From the NCBI GenBank assembly GCA_030587405.1, contig JAUQZD010000086.1:1-40873 (forward strand): a stretch of 40,873 bases of DNA, read 5' to 3'. Below the pieces are notes generated by a model. It saw only the letters and a list, made by a program, of their open reading frames with translations, searched no databases and was not told the origin of the DNA. This document shows, in pieces, positions 1 to 7,780 of the stretch. Position 1 is the stretch's first letter. Every line of letters starts with the position of its first letter. Made by a program: the position numbers and the translations under genes. The DNA is from Candidatus Freyrarchaeum guaymasense (GTDB lineage Archaea > Asgardarchaeota > Jordarchaeia > Jordarchaeales > Freyrarchaeaceae).

Positions 1-668
1 TAAACAGCGATAAGAACAAGACACTCCCCACCGCAAAGTACTTTGCCGCCAACAACTTCACATGCTTAGCCATAGACCTACCGCTTCACGGGGAGAGAGC
101 AACGCGACCACTAGACTTCGACTCAGACATCGTAGATGTCATGATACAAGCAGTCTTCGACGTTAGGAGAAGCATAGACTTCCTCGAGGAAGAGTGTGGA
201 GTGGAAAAAGTGGCGCTTGTCGGCAGAAGCCTCGGAAGCCTCATAGGCGCCGTCACCCTAGGGGTTGACGGGAGGATAAGCGTCGGAGCACTCATAGCTA
301 CAGGAGGAAACTTAACGTACATCCTCCACAACAGCGAGATATCCAAAGATCAGAACGTGGACAAAATACTGGGCGACAGCAGGGTATGCTACACCGAACC
401 CCTCAACTACATTGGAAACTTTAATGGAAGCTTACAGCTCCACTACGCGAAAAATGACACGGTGATCCCGCCTCAAGCATGCCTCATGCTTAACGAGTCA
501 GCAACCAACTGCAAGAAGAAACAGGTAATAGAACATGAAGGAGGACACAATATACCGGACAAGGAGGTAAACGACCAAGTTCTAGCCCTCCTTCAGTCCG
601 ATCTAACAGCGGCTACAAGAATAACAGTCAGCTTTTCTACACGACACTCGTCATTTGGTGTTCAATAA
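1..668 (+). CDS. alpha/beta hydrolase (3' part; start lies outside the window)
   Basis: The reading frame is open from base 3 upstream of the first ATG (141), so the gene is cut by the window edge rather than starting at 141. Visible hydrolase marks, in order: an oxyanion/HG-type segment DLPLHGER, the nucleophile elbow GRSLGS with the catalytic Ser, a strand ending in Asp (YAKNDTVIP) and a late His (EGGHNIPD), which together give a Ser-Asp-His triad in the expected order. This fits the dienelactone hydrolase/prolyl oligopeptidase-like group of small cytoplasmic esterases or peptidases. The substrate cannot be told. It is on the opposite strand to the long operon that follows and converges on it. 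The stop is TAA. Confidence 0.8.
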   Translation, partial: NSDKNKTLPTAKYFAANNFTCLAIDLPLHGERATRPLDFDSDIVDVMIQAVFDVRRSIDFLEEECGVEKVALVGRSLGSLIGAVTLGVDGRISVGALIATGGNLTYILHNSEISKDQNVDKILGDSRVCYTEPLNYIGNFNGSLQLHYAKNDTVIPPQACLMLNESATNCKKKQVIEHEGGHNIPDKEVNDQVLALLQSDLTAATRITVSFSTRHSSFGVQ

Positions 669-942
669 AGGGTAAAATAAAGGTAAAAGATGGGAACCTA
701 AAATTGAGGAAATTCGAGGTGCTCAACGAGTTAATTCTCCTCAAAGCCGATGGTTTTTCCATCGTCTCGGGCGGTCTGATTTAACGTAGTGTTAATTTAA
801 CTCTCTGGAAAAAGAAATTTGAATTGAGTGCCGTTTAGTGGTTTATGTTTTTTAGAAAGGAATCCACCCTTAAGTTGGAAACACCATTTATTTGATTAAC
901 GATTAAAATTTAACAGCGCGTTTATAGTAGAAGCATACAAGG
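669..942. other. AT-rich intergenic stretch, no gene seen
   Basis: This stretch follows the hydrolase stop. It is AT-rich and carries stops in all frames. A TATA-like TTTATAG at 921-927 lies about 20 bases before the structured element that begins at 943. I see no coding signal. Confidence 0.5.
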
Positions 943-992
943 GCTCCTGTGGCTTAAGCTGGCATGGTTCGCCGGAAATCCTTAAGGGGAGC
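943..992. ncRNA. candidate structured RNA element (nested stem-loop)
   Basis: Three stems nest around one loop. GCTCC (943-947) pairs with GGAGC (988-992). CTTAAG (953-958) pairs with its copy at 981-986. CTGGC (959-963) pairs with GCCGG (971-975), leaving a 7-base loop and a 5-base bulge (976-980). Such nesting in a non-coding gap suggests a folded transcript. On the plus strand it sits about 20 bases after a TATA-like TTTATAG (921-927), so it could be a short independent RNA. On the minus strand it would be a 3' untranslated structure about 85 bases beyond the stop of the last gene of the long operon. I do not recognise an RNA family. Confidence 0.35.
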
Positions 993-1020
993 TTAAACTT
1001 GACGGCGGAAGTTCAACCGT

Positions 1021-1044
1021 TGATGCATGGTTCTTTTAGCATCA
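1021..1044. terminator. hairpin between convergent genes
   Basis: TGATGC (1021-1026) pairs with GCATCA (1039-1044) around a 12-base loop that contains a T-run. It lies between convergent transcription units, 32 bases beyond the stop of the last operon gene. It may help end transcription of the operon. The stem is short, so this is tentative. Confidence 0.3.
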
Positions 1045-1075
1045 TCGCTTTCCATTACCCGACACATATGGCCAA

Positions 1076-2017
1076 TTAAGGGACGTGATCACCGGTTACT
1101 CCGAGTTGCTGAAGTAGATAGTTCACTGCTGGCTTCACGTTGCCTTCCTCCACGTACTTCCTCCACGCTCTCTCAGCCTGCTTAGTTGGGGGTGGAGTCG
1201 GCACGTAGCCCAGTGCTTCTTTAGCTTTCTCCCTGAATTCTTCCTCGCTTACCCCTGAAACTAAGACGTGCACTCTCTGCCCCTCAGCTAACGCGACCAT
1301 AACCGTTCTAGCCGAGCTATCCCAGCTGGCAGCCCCAGCCACCACGTTCCTAGTGAACCTGTAAGGGAACACGTAAGAAGCTTGGAACGTTTCAACGTAA
1401 ACCATACTTTTACCTCTATAAGCGTAAGAATACACTGCTATGACTAGGAAGGCTAACGTGGAAGCTGCGATTGCGGTGATTATGGTAATGGTTTCTGCTG
1501 GCAGCGTCGCCTGCACCGTGCGCACTGCTACCTGTAAGCGTTCGGTGATCATTGGTGTAGTTGCGGTTATGAGTGAGGCTGTAAGCGTGAAGCCAGCCTT
1601 CCACGTTAACCCTTTGAGGAGAAGGTAAACCCCGACACCGGCTAGGGTTGACACTGCAATAGGCAGAGCGACGTGAACACCCCCGTGGATCAGCCATACT
1701 ACGGGTGGGAGGTTGAGCACGCATGTGAAAACGTGCAGCATCCATGCTGCTGCTATAAGCAGCGGTGTTAAGGGGTTCCATAAGTCTACTACCTCTAATC
1801 CGAAACTGTAAGCATGCAGCAGTCCTATTAGCGTAAGTGCAGCTGATAGAGCGGATGCCGACGCCTTCCACCTTCGCCTGGCGAACCTTAATGGAGCAGT
1901 AAGCGCTTGCCATAACAGCAACACTAGGCTGAAAAGGTTAACGTAGAACCCCACCCTCAAAGCTCCCATAATGCAGGAGGATGCAGCCAGTATAAGGAGA
2001 GCTAATAATAGGAGCAT
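1076..2017 (-). CDS. polytopic membrane protein, last gene of the 15-gene operon
   Basis: 313 residues. Hydrophobic segments near residues 2-18, 22-42, 54-74, 82-103, 106-135 and 175-198 give about six membrane spans. A soluble C-terminal domain of about 110 residues follows (200-313), with charged helices near the end. It starts with ATG one base after the stop of the FEN-like nuclease gene, so it is translationally linked to it. I do not recognise the family from sequence alone. A six-span protein in the same operon as a VirB4/HerA-like protein recalls the VirB6/CedA class of DNA-transfer channel proteins, but that is an inference from layout, not from shared motifs. It could equally be an unrelated anchor protein. 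Confidence 0.75.
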   Translation of the reverse strand: MLLLLALLILAASSCIMGALRVGFYVNLFSLVLLLWQALTAPLRFARRRWKASASALSAALTLIGLLHAYSFGLEVVDLWNPLTPLLIAAAWMLHVFTCVLNLPPVVWLIHGGVHVALPIAVSTLAGVGVYLLLKGLTWKAGFTLTASLITATTPMITERLQVAVRTVQATLPAETITIITAIAASTLAFLVIAVYSYAYRGKSMVYVETFQASYVFPYRFTRNVVAGAASWDSSARTVMVALAEGQRVHVLVSGVSEEEFREKAKEALGYVPTPPPTKQAERAWRKYVEEGNVKPAVNYLLQQLGVTGDHVP

Positions 2018-2018
2018 G

Positions 2019-2825
2019 CTACCATCCCAACCTCACTTGTTTAAGTTTTACCCCTGCAAGCCGCCTTACGAAGCGCTCTGCTCCTCTGACGCCGTTCTCC
2101 CTTAGGAACCTTTTAAGGGCATGCCTGTTCGGGGATGTAAAGAAGAATTTTACGTCTGCGACGGCTGGATGAAGAAATACTTTCCTGGCTTCAAGGAAAA
2201 CGCTCTTCGGCATGTTTAACGCTTCAAGCACGTTTTCCAGGCATCCATGCCTTTTCACCAGGGCAACAGCCGTTTTCACCCCCACCCCTTTAACGCCCTT
2301 GTTAAAGTCTGTCCCTGCTAGAACCGCCGCATCTACCAGCTGGGGGAGCGTTAACCCAGCCTTACGAAGCACGCTTCTCAAAGTCGCACCAGCTGCAGCC
2401 TCGACGCCTACACCTCTTACGACTAAGGGAGCCCCGAAAAGGAAGGCATCATAGTCCATGGTGTAAGCTGCGTCAACCACCTTTTTCATAGCCATATGGG
2501 CTGCCTGCGCTTCCGCTTCTCCCGGAGCATGAACGCACGGCACCCCCATGAGCTGCAGCCCTTCCTTCACCCTTTCAACGGCTTCCACCAGTCTGCTGCT
2601 TCCAGCAGTTTTCCCTTTAAGCTTGTGGGGGGCTCCGTCGAAGACGATAACCGGCTTAACCCCTAGTTCAAGAATCCTTAGCACCTTGTAGAGCATGTTG
2701 ACTACTGCGGAGCGTGTCCCTCCAGAGTTTAGTAGTCCAACAAGCACGTTATGCCCGTCCACCGCTAGCCTCCCTGGATGGGGAAGGACGCGCCACTCGA
2801 CGAAGGGCGAGAGGTTTACACCCAT
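2019..2825 (-). CDS. FEN-1/XPG-family nuclease with a shortened helical arch
   Basis: 268 residues, against about 340 for archaeal FEN-1. The N-terminus MGVNL matches the conserved processed FEN start and supports the ATG at 2825, which overlaps the end of the upstream gene. The metal-binding acids are all visible: D23 (AVDGHN), D63 (VFDG), E103 and E105 (PGEAEAQ), D124 and D126 (DYDAF), D173 (GTDFN), followed by the helix-hairpin-helix GVKGVGVKTA. D63 to E103 is 40 residues apart against about 72 in human FEN1, so the helical arch that threads 5' flaps is mostly missing. No C-terminal PCNA-binding QxxLxxFF motif is seen. A structure-specific 5' nuclease or exonuclease working with the RadA and helicase of the same operon is likely. 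It may not be the replicative FEN-1. Confidence 0.9.
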   Translation of the reverse strand: MGVNLSPFVEWRVLPHPGRLAVDGHNVLVGLLNSGGTRSAVVNMLYKVLRILELGVKPVIVFDGAPHKLKGKTAGSSRLVEAVERVKEGLQLMGVPCVHAPGEAEAQAAHMAMKKVVDAAYTMDYDAFLFGAPLVVRGVGVEAAAGATLRSVLRKAGLTLPQLVDAAVLAGTDFNKGVKGVGVKTAVALVKRHGCLENVLEALNMPKSVFLEARKVFLHPAVADVKFFFTSPNRHALKRFLRENGVRGAERFVRRLAGVKLKQVRLGW

Positions 2826-4243
2826 CTGCCTCCACCTCTCAGTGCTTCCTCCCCTTTACGGGTAACGGTGAAAACATGTCTTCCCCTCCTGTCCCTGTAA
2901 GACGCCAGGTATCCTCTGTCTTTGAGCCTTAATGCCAGCTCCCGGGCCATCTCACCCACTTCAGGGAGGCCGCCTACTATCTGGCTGAGCGTAATCTGGG
3001 GGAACTCGTAAACCAGCTGGAGAACCCTCAAAGCGTCTTCAGCCACCGAGCCGAAGTCCACTTGGAGGGGTGTACGACCTTCGACCGTGGGTAGTGGCTC
3101 GGCTTCAACGCTGGGGGCTTTCAAAGCATTGCTGAAAACGACGAGCATGGGTGAGGGAGCATCACTTCTTTGAACTACCGCTTCACCCCACCCTAGGTAC
3201 CTTAGGGCTTCCCTCTGGTATAGGCGCTGTCTCCTGTCGCTTTGAACGCTTGCCGCCTCCTCCCTAAGACCAATCAGGGATCCCGCAAGGAAGGTTTCTG
3301 CTCCATCGCTAAGCTTATGGACGACTCTGTTCTCCAACTTTTTAACAGTGTTTAGGTGGCTTGAAAGGTTCGACGTTAACGCCAGAACTCCAACCCCTTT
3401 CTCCTTTAACTTGTCGAAGACCCATGCTAAAGGCTCAGTGTCCTTGAAGGAGTCCAGCTCCACGACCACCGAGAACCCCCTAAGGCTTGACGTTAAGGCT
3501 TTAGCCATAAGAGATGCTTGTGCCACAGCCGCTAAGATGGGTGAGGGGAGACGTGCAGCCACCGGTTCCCCGGTGAGCCATGCAAGCTTTAGGGGCTGAG
3601 CTGGAGTGAGCTTCTCCACCCCCTTAAGCGAGAGTAGGAGACCTAGAGTTCTGTGCAGCCGCTCAGCCTCCCTTCTCTCAGCCGGACTCCTCAAGTCGCT
3701 CATAGACGCTTCCCTAACCTTCTCCTTCAAATCTATGAGGGAGAGGGCTCCCTCATCATAGCACATGTTCAGGGCGTCCTGCAGTATTTCAGCTTGAACG
3801 TCTGAGAGCCCCAAGGCTGACTGTAGGAGGAGTGCGAGCGTGGAGCCATAGTCCGGTGGGGAGGCGTCTTCCGGGTCTAGAGGGTTTAGGGGGAAGCCGT
3901 CGTAAACCCTTGCGGGGGGGACGAGTGACTTTATCACGTTCACGTTTTCGTTCGTCGCCACCAGGTGGCTCCAGCCGAGCTTGGCTGCTCCTTCAATGAT
4001 CTTTATGGCCGTGTTAAGCCTTTCATTCAAGCTTCCCCCAGCGACGAGAACCCCTCTTGACAGGTTCTCCACGGTGAAGCCGAAAGACGCGTGCGGCTCT
4101 AGGTTCTCTGCTTCAATTATCTTCCCAACGGTGAAGTCCACGGTTAGGGGTGGTGGAGTGAACTCTGCGGGCGGCCTGCTCGGCAACCCAACTCGTAGCA
4201 CGCCTTCAAGCGTCAGGTAGCGGTTGAGCTCGGCTCCCGTCAT
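2816..4243 (-). CDS. HerA/VirB4-like ATPase-fold protein with lost Walker motifs
   Basis: 475 residues. The layout follows HerA/VirB4/FtsK-type translocases: a leader GFTVENLSRGVLVAGG (55-70) where these proteins have GxTGSGKT, then a NPLDP-like strand (120-124), a helical insert, a strand-B region (FSVVVELDSF, 257-266), a region like their ILATQ/ sensor segment (VLALTSNLSSHLNT), a RxVHKLSD segment, and a winged helix at about 405-470. The P-loop lysine and threonine are replaced (SLNERL) and the Walker B acid pair is not present, so ATP hydrolysis is unlikely. It overlaps the two-TM gene upstream by 4 bases (ATGA). I infer a catalytically dead subunit or scaffold of a hexameric DNA pump. The fold assignment rests on motif order and needs a profile search. 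Confidence 0.65.
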   Translation of the reverse strand: MTGAELNRYLTLEGVLRVGLPSRPPAEFTPPPLTVDFTVGKIIEAENLEPHASFGFTVENLSRGVLVAGGSLNERLNTAIKIIEGAAKLGWSHLVATNENVNVIKSLVPPARVYDGFPLNPLDPEDASPPDYGSTLALLLQSALGLSDVQAEILQDALNMCYDEGALSLIDLKEKVREASMSDLRSPAERREAERLHRTLGLLLSLKGVEKLTPAQPLKLAWLTGEPVAARLPSPILAAVAQASLMAKALTSSLRGFSVVVELDSFKDTEPLAWVFDKLKEKGVGVLALTSNLSSHLNTVKKLENRVVHKLSDGAETFLAGSLIGLREEAASVQSDRRQRLYQREALRYLGWGEAVVQRSDAPSPMLVVFSNALKAPSVEAEPLPTVEGRTPLQVDFGSVAEDALRVLQLVYEFPQITLSQIVGGLPEVGEMARELALRLKDRGYLASYRDRRGRHVFTVTRKGEEALRGGGRWV

Positions 4244-4944
4244 AAAAAAGGGATCCCTCCTCCAGTCACAGCGTCGATTAGCCTTTTACCCCTCAGCACG
4301 TCCACTCTGTGGTGTGGGAACGCTGCTTCGAAGCATGACTTAACGTGTTGAACCCTTCTTCGGGCCTCCTCCACGGCCTCCTCCAGCCTATGCTTAGCCC
4401 TAACCATCGTCCCTATTAGGATTGTTGTTTTCCACACGCCTGCCACGGCTGCAGCGTTTTCCTCCTCGACGCCGGCTACTCCAGCGTGGACTGCTTCCTG
4501 CCTTGCGTGATAGAAGAAGGGGGTTTTGCTAAGGTAAAGCATTCTGAGGAACCTTTTCACGTCTCCTTTCACGACTTCCGGGACAAGCGAGACTTGGAGC
4601 ACACCATAGGCGTATGTCCCATCGCTCCTCCGGGCTACCAGTACATCCCTTCCAGCTGACAGGAAAAGTTCTGGGAGCCTAATGGGGGTTACCTTTTCAA
4701 GGCTTGGCTGGTGAAGTTTTAATGCGAACTTAAGAGCTAAGATAGTTAGAGCGATCGCTGAGAATGCGATTAGAGCTAAGAGGATGATGGGTGAAGGAGC
4801 CAAGGCTAGGGTGAGCGAAAGCGTAGCAGCAGCCGCTAGGATCCATGCCAAGCACGTAGAGGGCCTCCTACTCTTAAACCCAGCTTGGCTTAACCCCTCG
4901 CTGAACCCCCCGGTTTTCCCCCCTTCGCCTGCTACGTCACTCAT
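4240..4944 (-). CDS. two-TM protein with a possible VirB4-N-terminal-like domain
   Basis: 234 residues. After a polar 30-residue head, two membrane helices at about 31-49 and 52-75 form a hairpin with both ends in the cytoplasm. The soluble part (about 85-234) contains a basic strand/helix pattern, FLRMLYLSKTPFFYHARQ, a VGT-like TILIGTMVRA strand, and long Arg/Glu helices. This resembles the N-terminal domain of VirB4/TrbE-type conjugation ATPases. The next gene holds the matching, inactive ATPase fold, and the two overlap by 4 bases, so together they look like a split VirB4-like protein. The similarity is by eye. ATG start three bases after the upstream stop. Confidence 0.6.
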   Translation of the reverse strand: MSDVAGEGGKTGGFSEGLSQAGFKSRRPSTCLAWILAAAATLSLTLALAPSPIILLALIAFSAIALTILALKFALKLHQPSLEKVTPIRLPELFLSAGRDVLVARRSDGTYAYGVLQVSLVPEVVKGDVKRFLRMLYLSKTPFFYHARQEAVHAGVAGVEEENAAAVAGVWKTTILIGTMVRAKHRLEEAVEEARRRVQHVKSCFEAAFPHHRVDVLRGKRLIDAVTGGGIPFL

Positions 4945-4947
4945 CGC

Positions 4948-5268
4948 TCAAGCCTCCTGCCCCTCTTTGCTCATTTCTTTCTCGGCTTTCCAGAGAGTGC
5001 TGCATGCTCTCCTTATTCTGGCGGCGGTTTCCTCGGCAACTTCAGGGCTTGAAGCGATAACCGTCGCTTCCACCAAGTCTTCCTTTAGATCTATAACTCT
5101 TACACAGCATTCATCACCGTAAAGATGCCCGCATTTCTCCTCCATTTCAGGCAAGGCCGCTGCAATCATCCATTTCTCAGCTTTCAATCGGATCGTCCTC
5201 CTATGCTTCATTCTTCTCCGCCTAGCTTCAAGCCTTTTAACGTCTAAGGGTAAAATGAAGGGGAGCAC
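4948..5268 (-). CDS. small protein of unknown function in the operon
   Basis: 106 residues with a GTG start one base after the RadA stop. The first 35 residues are strongly basic (RRRRMKHRRTIR), and the rest is a mixed alpha/beta stretch with three cysteines (CGHLYGDECC) and a charged C-terminal helix. No family is recognised. The basic head suits contact with nucleic acid or with the inner membrane face. Its position between RadA and the membrane-ATPase genes suggests an accessory role to one of them. It is very likely a real gene because it is tightly sandwiched with the same codon style and has its own ribosome-site context in the RadA end. Confidence 0.7.
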   Translation of the reverse strand: MLPFILPLDVKRLEARRRRMKHRRTIRLKAEKWMIAAALPEMEEKCGHLYGDECCVRVIDLKEDLVEATVIASSPEVAEETAARIRRACSTLWKAEKEMSKEGQEA

Positions 5269-5269
5269 C

Positions 5270-6274
5270 CTACCACTCCTCCTCGCCTACCGGCTTCCCC
5301 TTCGCAGCCTCCTCCTCGCTTACATCCACCAGCCCCTTCGAAGTTATGGCGAAGAAGGTCGATGAGGGTGGCAGGGCTGGAGCGTCTACGAGGCTTGCAA
5401 CCCTCACGTTGTACTTTTTGGATGTTAATGCCACCCTGTAGGTGACCCCGTGGGCTACGACGTGTCCGCCTGTAGGTGCTTCGCTTTTCCCCCATACGTC
5501 TGGCTGGGCTTGAACCTGGTTCGTCACGACCACCGCCAGGTCGTAGCTTAGCGCTAAGCGGAGCAGGTCGTGTATCAGCCTGTTGATCTTCTGCTGCCTT
5601 AGGGCAAGCGTCTCCCTACCAGTGTACTCAGCCCTGAAGTGCCCTGTGAGGCAGTCTACTACGACGAGTTTGACCCTACTCTGCTTAACCACTTCGTCAA
5701 GGGACCTGACCGTTTGGTGAAGGGCTTCGCTGTTGACAGCGTATGTGTAAAACACGTTGTCGCATGCATCATCCGGGTCCAAGCCGAACCGCTCAGCAAT
5801 CCTGGCCAGGGCGTCATATCTTACCGTTCTCTCGGTGTCTATGTAGAGGGCTCTCCCTTCAAGCCCACCCTTTTCCTTGGGGAGCTGCACCGTGACGCAG
5901 AGCTGATGGCACATCTGGGTTTTTCCAGCCCTAGCCGGACCGTAGAACTCCGTTATGGCGCAGGTTTCAACGCCTCCGCCCAGAATCAGGTCAACCCCTT
6001 TAAGGCCCGTGGTGACGCGTTCAATGCTTTGAAGGATTCTTCTAGCCTCCCTGCCGGGGAGTATTTCGATGAGTTTTCCTCCACGTCCCTGGCCACGCGT
6101 CACAATACCCCTAGCCTCCTGAATTAGCCTTCTAGCCGTCAGCTCCCCTATGCCCGCGTCCGATGCAAGGTCTGAAGGATTAGCGAAAGCTACTGCTTCA
6201 ACCGTGCTGTAGCCTGCATTCATCAGCCTCCTTAGCTTGTCGGGTCCGACACCCTTTATTTCGCGTAGCTCCAT
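5270..6274 (-). CDS. radA: RadA-type recombinase, divergent
   Basis: 334 residues. An N-terminal helix-hairpin-helix domain (REIKGVGPDKLRRL, about 3-60) is followed by a RecA core: Walker A GPARAGKT (112-119), IDTER, Walker B LVVVDCLTGHF, and the loop/strand NQVQAQPDVWG...GGHVVAHG. This is the archaeal RadA/Rad51 layout, which makes a filament on single-stranded DNA and drives strand exchange. Differences from textbook RadA: P-loop GPARAGKT instead of GEFGSGKT, VRYDAL instead of FRPERI, and no evident FxxA polymerisation motif in the linker (about 60-85). ATG start directly after the upstream stop. It sits in the middle of the 15-gene operon, so it may be a specialised paralogue rather than the only RadA of the cell. 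Confidence 0.9.
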   Translation of the reverse strand: MELREIKGVGPDKLRRLMNAGYSTVEAVAFANPSDLASDAGIGELTARRLIQEARGIVTRGQGRGGKLIEILPGREARRILQSIERVTTGLKGVDLILGGGVETCAITEFYGPARAGKTQMCHQLCVTVQLPKEKGGLEGRALYIDTERTVRYDALARIAERFGLDPDDACDNVFYTYAVNSEALHQTVRSLDEVVKQSRVKLVVVDCLTGHFRAEYTGRETLALRQQKINRLIHDLLRLALSYDLAVVVTNQVQAQPDVWGKSEAPTGGHVVAHGVTYRVALTSKKYNVRVASLVDAPALPPSSTFFAITSKGLVDVSEEEAAKGKPVGEEEW

Positions 6275-7219
6275 TCAACCACCTCCAACATGCAGCTTCT
6301 CACATGACACCCTCTTCGGCGAGTGTAAGGCTCGGGTTAGGAAGGATTTGAGGGTGGATGAAGGATACGGGATGAACACGCATTGATGTTCGAAGCTTCT
6401 TCTAACAGCACGCCACCCGCCTCTTCTGCTTGCCTTGATACGTGAAAGAAAGGCAGCCGTCCATCCTTCACCAGACGGCTTAAGGAACAAGCCTGTTTCC
6501 TCCCCGTCTCCGACTGCTGGCGCCAGCGCCTCCCCCCTCCACGATGGCTTGTCCGGGTCTAAGGGGTATATGGGAGCGTACAGGAGTCTTTCAACCTCTA
6601 TCCACCCTTCAACGCGGGTGAACGTGAACCCAGCCGTCTTCAGAGCTTCTTCAAGCCAGCTCATTCTCCTCCTGACCGCTTCCACTGCTCTACTATAGCG
6701 CCTAGCTTCAGCGGTGACGGAAAGAATCACCTCGCCGTTGTATGCTTCAATGGTGAAAGCCAGGTTGTGTTTCCATGCTTCAGCCAGCAGGACTTCTGCG
6801 TCGCCGTGCGACGTAATCTTTAGGAAGGCTATGAGCCTAAAGCGGCTTCCCGTAAAAGCGGCAAACCAGTTTAGCACGGCTGAGGCGGTTAGAGGCGGGA
6901 AAGCTCGTAGTATCGCATAGATTACTGATGACGTGGCCAGAGCTAGAACAGGAATTAAAGGGAGAATGTTTGAAGGGTAGTTAGCCCTTAACGTGAGGGA
7001 AAACGCTAGGCAGGTGTGCCCTAACCCTCCAACCTCGATTAGCCTTGTTTTCCACGAGCCTTGAATGCGGCGGATGACCAAGTACGCTGTGATGTATATT
7101 GCTCCAATGTAGAAAGGGGCTTTGAAGCTTCCTTGGAGGCATGCCTGGGTTGCCTTGAACATGAAGAACGCTATGACAAGTATGAGGGGGGACAGCGCTA
7201 CGAGCAGCCAAGACCTCAC
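6275..7219 (-). CDS. membrane protein with cytoplasmic domain, operon member
   Basis: 314 residues. Hydrophobic segments at about 4-22, 34-52, 66-78 and 84-106 suggest four membrane spans, then a soluble domain from about 125 to the end. That domain has strands and a long charged helix (RYSRAVEAVRRRMSWLEEAL) with the same feel as the soluble part of the two-TM protein encoded at 4240-4944, and it could be a second VirB4-N-terminal-like domain. The GTG start follows the upstream TAG at once, with GGAGG nine bases before it. I do not recognise a named family. Lying between two RecA-family genes, it probably docks DNA-processing enzymes to the membrane. Confidence 0.7.
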   Translation of the reverse strand: MRSWLLVALSPLILVIAFFMFKATQACLQGSFKAPFYIGAIYITAYLVIRRIQGSWKTRLIEVGGLGHTCLAFSLTLRANYPSNILPLIPVLALATSSVIYAILRAFPPLTASAVLNWFAAFTGSRFRLIAFLKITSHGDAEVLLAEAWKHNLAFTIEAYNGEVILSVTAEARRYSRAVEAVRRRMSWLEEALKTAGFTFTRVEGWIEVERLLYAPIYPLDPDKPSWRGEALAPAVGDGEETGLFLKPSGEGWTAAFLSRIKASRRGGWRAVRRSFEHQCVFIPYPSSTLKSFLTRALHSPKRVSCEKLHVGGG

Positions 7220-7780
7220 CTACTTCAACCTCCTTAGCCAGCTGTGCAAGCCTTTAAAGGTAGGGGTGAGGTGTTCTAGGGGTTCCAGCGCTACCCTAGC
7301 AGCCATCCACTTTTCTAGGCGGATCGACTCGTCAGAGTACTTGTCCACTTCCTCCCCCTCCCAGGCTTTAACCTCCCCATTCATTGAAGTTACCTCGTTC
7401 AGCAACAGGACGCATAGCCCTCTCTTCAAGGCAGTCCTTCTCAGCCTTAGGGCGACAAAGGGGAGAAGCCTCAGCCTCCCGGTTTCCCTCAGATTCCTGA
7501 AAAGTCCTGCAACGGAGTCTACAACTATGAGCTTTACTCTCGGAGAAAGAAGACTTTCAACAGTTTCAGGTAGGCTGACGAGGCATTCATCGGATGAAAC
7601 CCTCAGGAAGACCACTCTGTCGCCTTCAAACTTTAGGAAGCCTCTAGGGATGCTTCTTGAAACGTAAATGGTCTGGAAGCCCCTACCTGACAGGGATGAC
7701 GCTACACGTAGCGCGAGGGTGGTCTTGCCGCTGCCCGCTTCACCATACACGTGGACTACTAATCCCCTCACGGCGACCAC
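7220..7780 (-). CDS. small RecA-superfamily ATPase (RadA paralogue, RadB/aRadC/KaiC-like)
   Basis: 186 residues, a bare RecA core with no N-terminal DNA-binding domain. Walker A GEAGSGKTT is at 13-21, and Walker B LIVVDSVAGLFR carries the aspartate. A KRGLCVLLLNEVTS strand then matches the NQV sensor region of RadA. Archaeal RadA paralogues of this size (RadB in Euryarchaeota, aRadC in TACK) help load or control RadA filaments. Having RadA two genes downstream supports that role. The start is GTG at 7780, right after the previous stop; a second GTG three codons later is possible. Subgroup placement needs a tree. Confidence 0.8.
   Translation of the reverse strand: MVAVRGLVVHVYGEAGSGKTTLALRVASSLSGRGFQTIYVSRSIPRGFLKFEGDRVVFLRVSSDECLVSLPETVESLLSPRVKLIVVDSVAGLFRNLRETGRLRLLPFVALRLRRTALKRGLCVLLLNEVTSMNGEVKAWEGEEVDKYSDESIRLEKWMAARVALEPLEHLTPTFKGLHSWLRRLK

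Noticed and set aside
943..992. Hairpin as a SECIS element
   Set aside because: No gene upstream on either strand shows an in-frame UGA inside a known domain, and I could not match the archaeal SECIS consensus with confidence.
1416..1913. 165-residue minus-strand frame inside the polytopic membrane gene
   Set aside because: It overlaps the membrane protein in another frame, and its composition (Arg, Ser, Cys) is that of a shadow.
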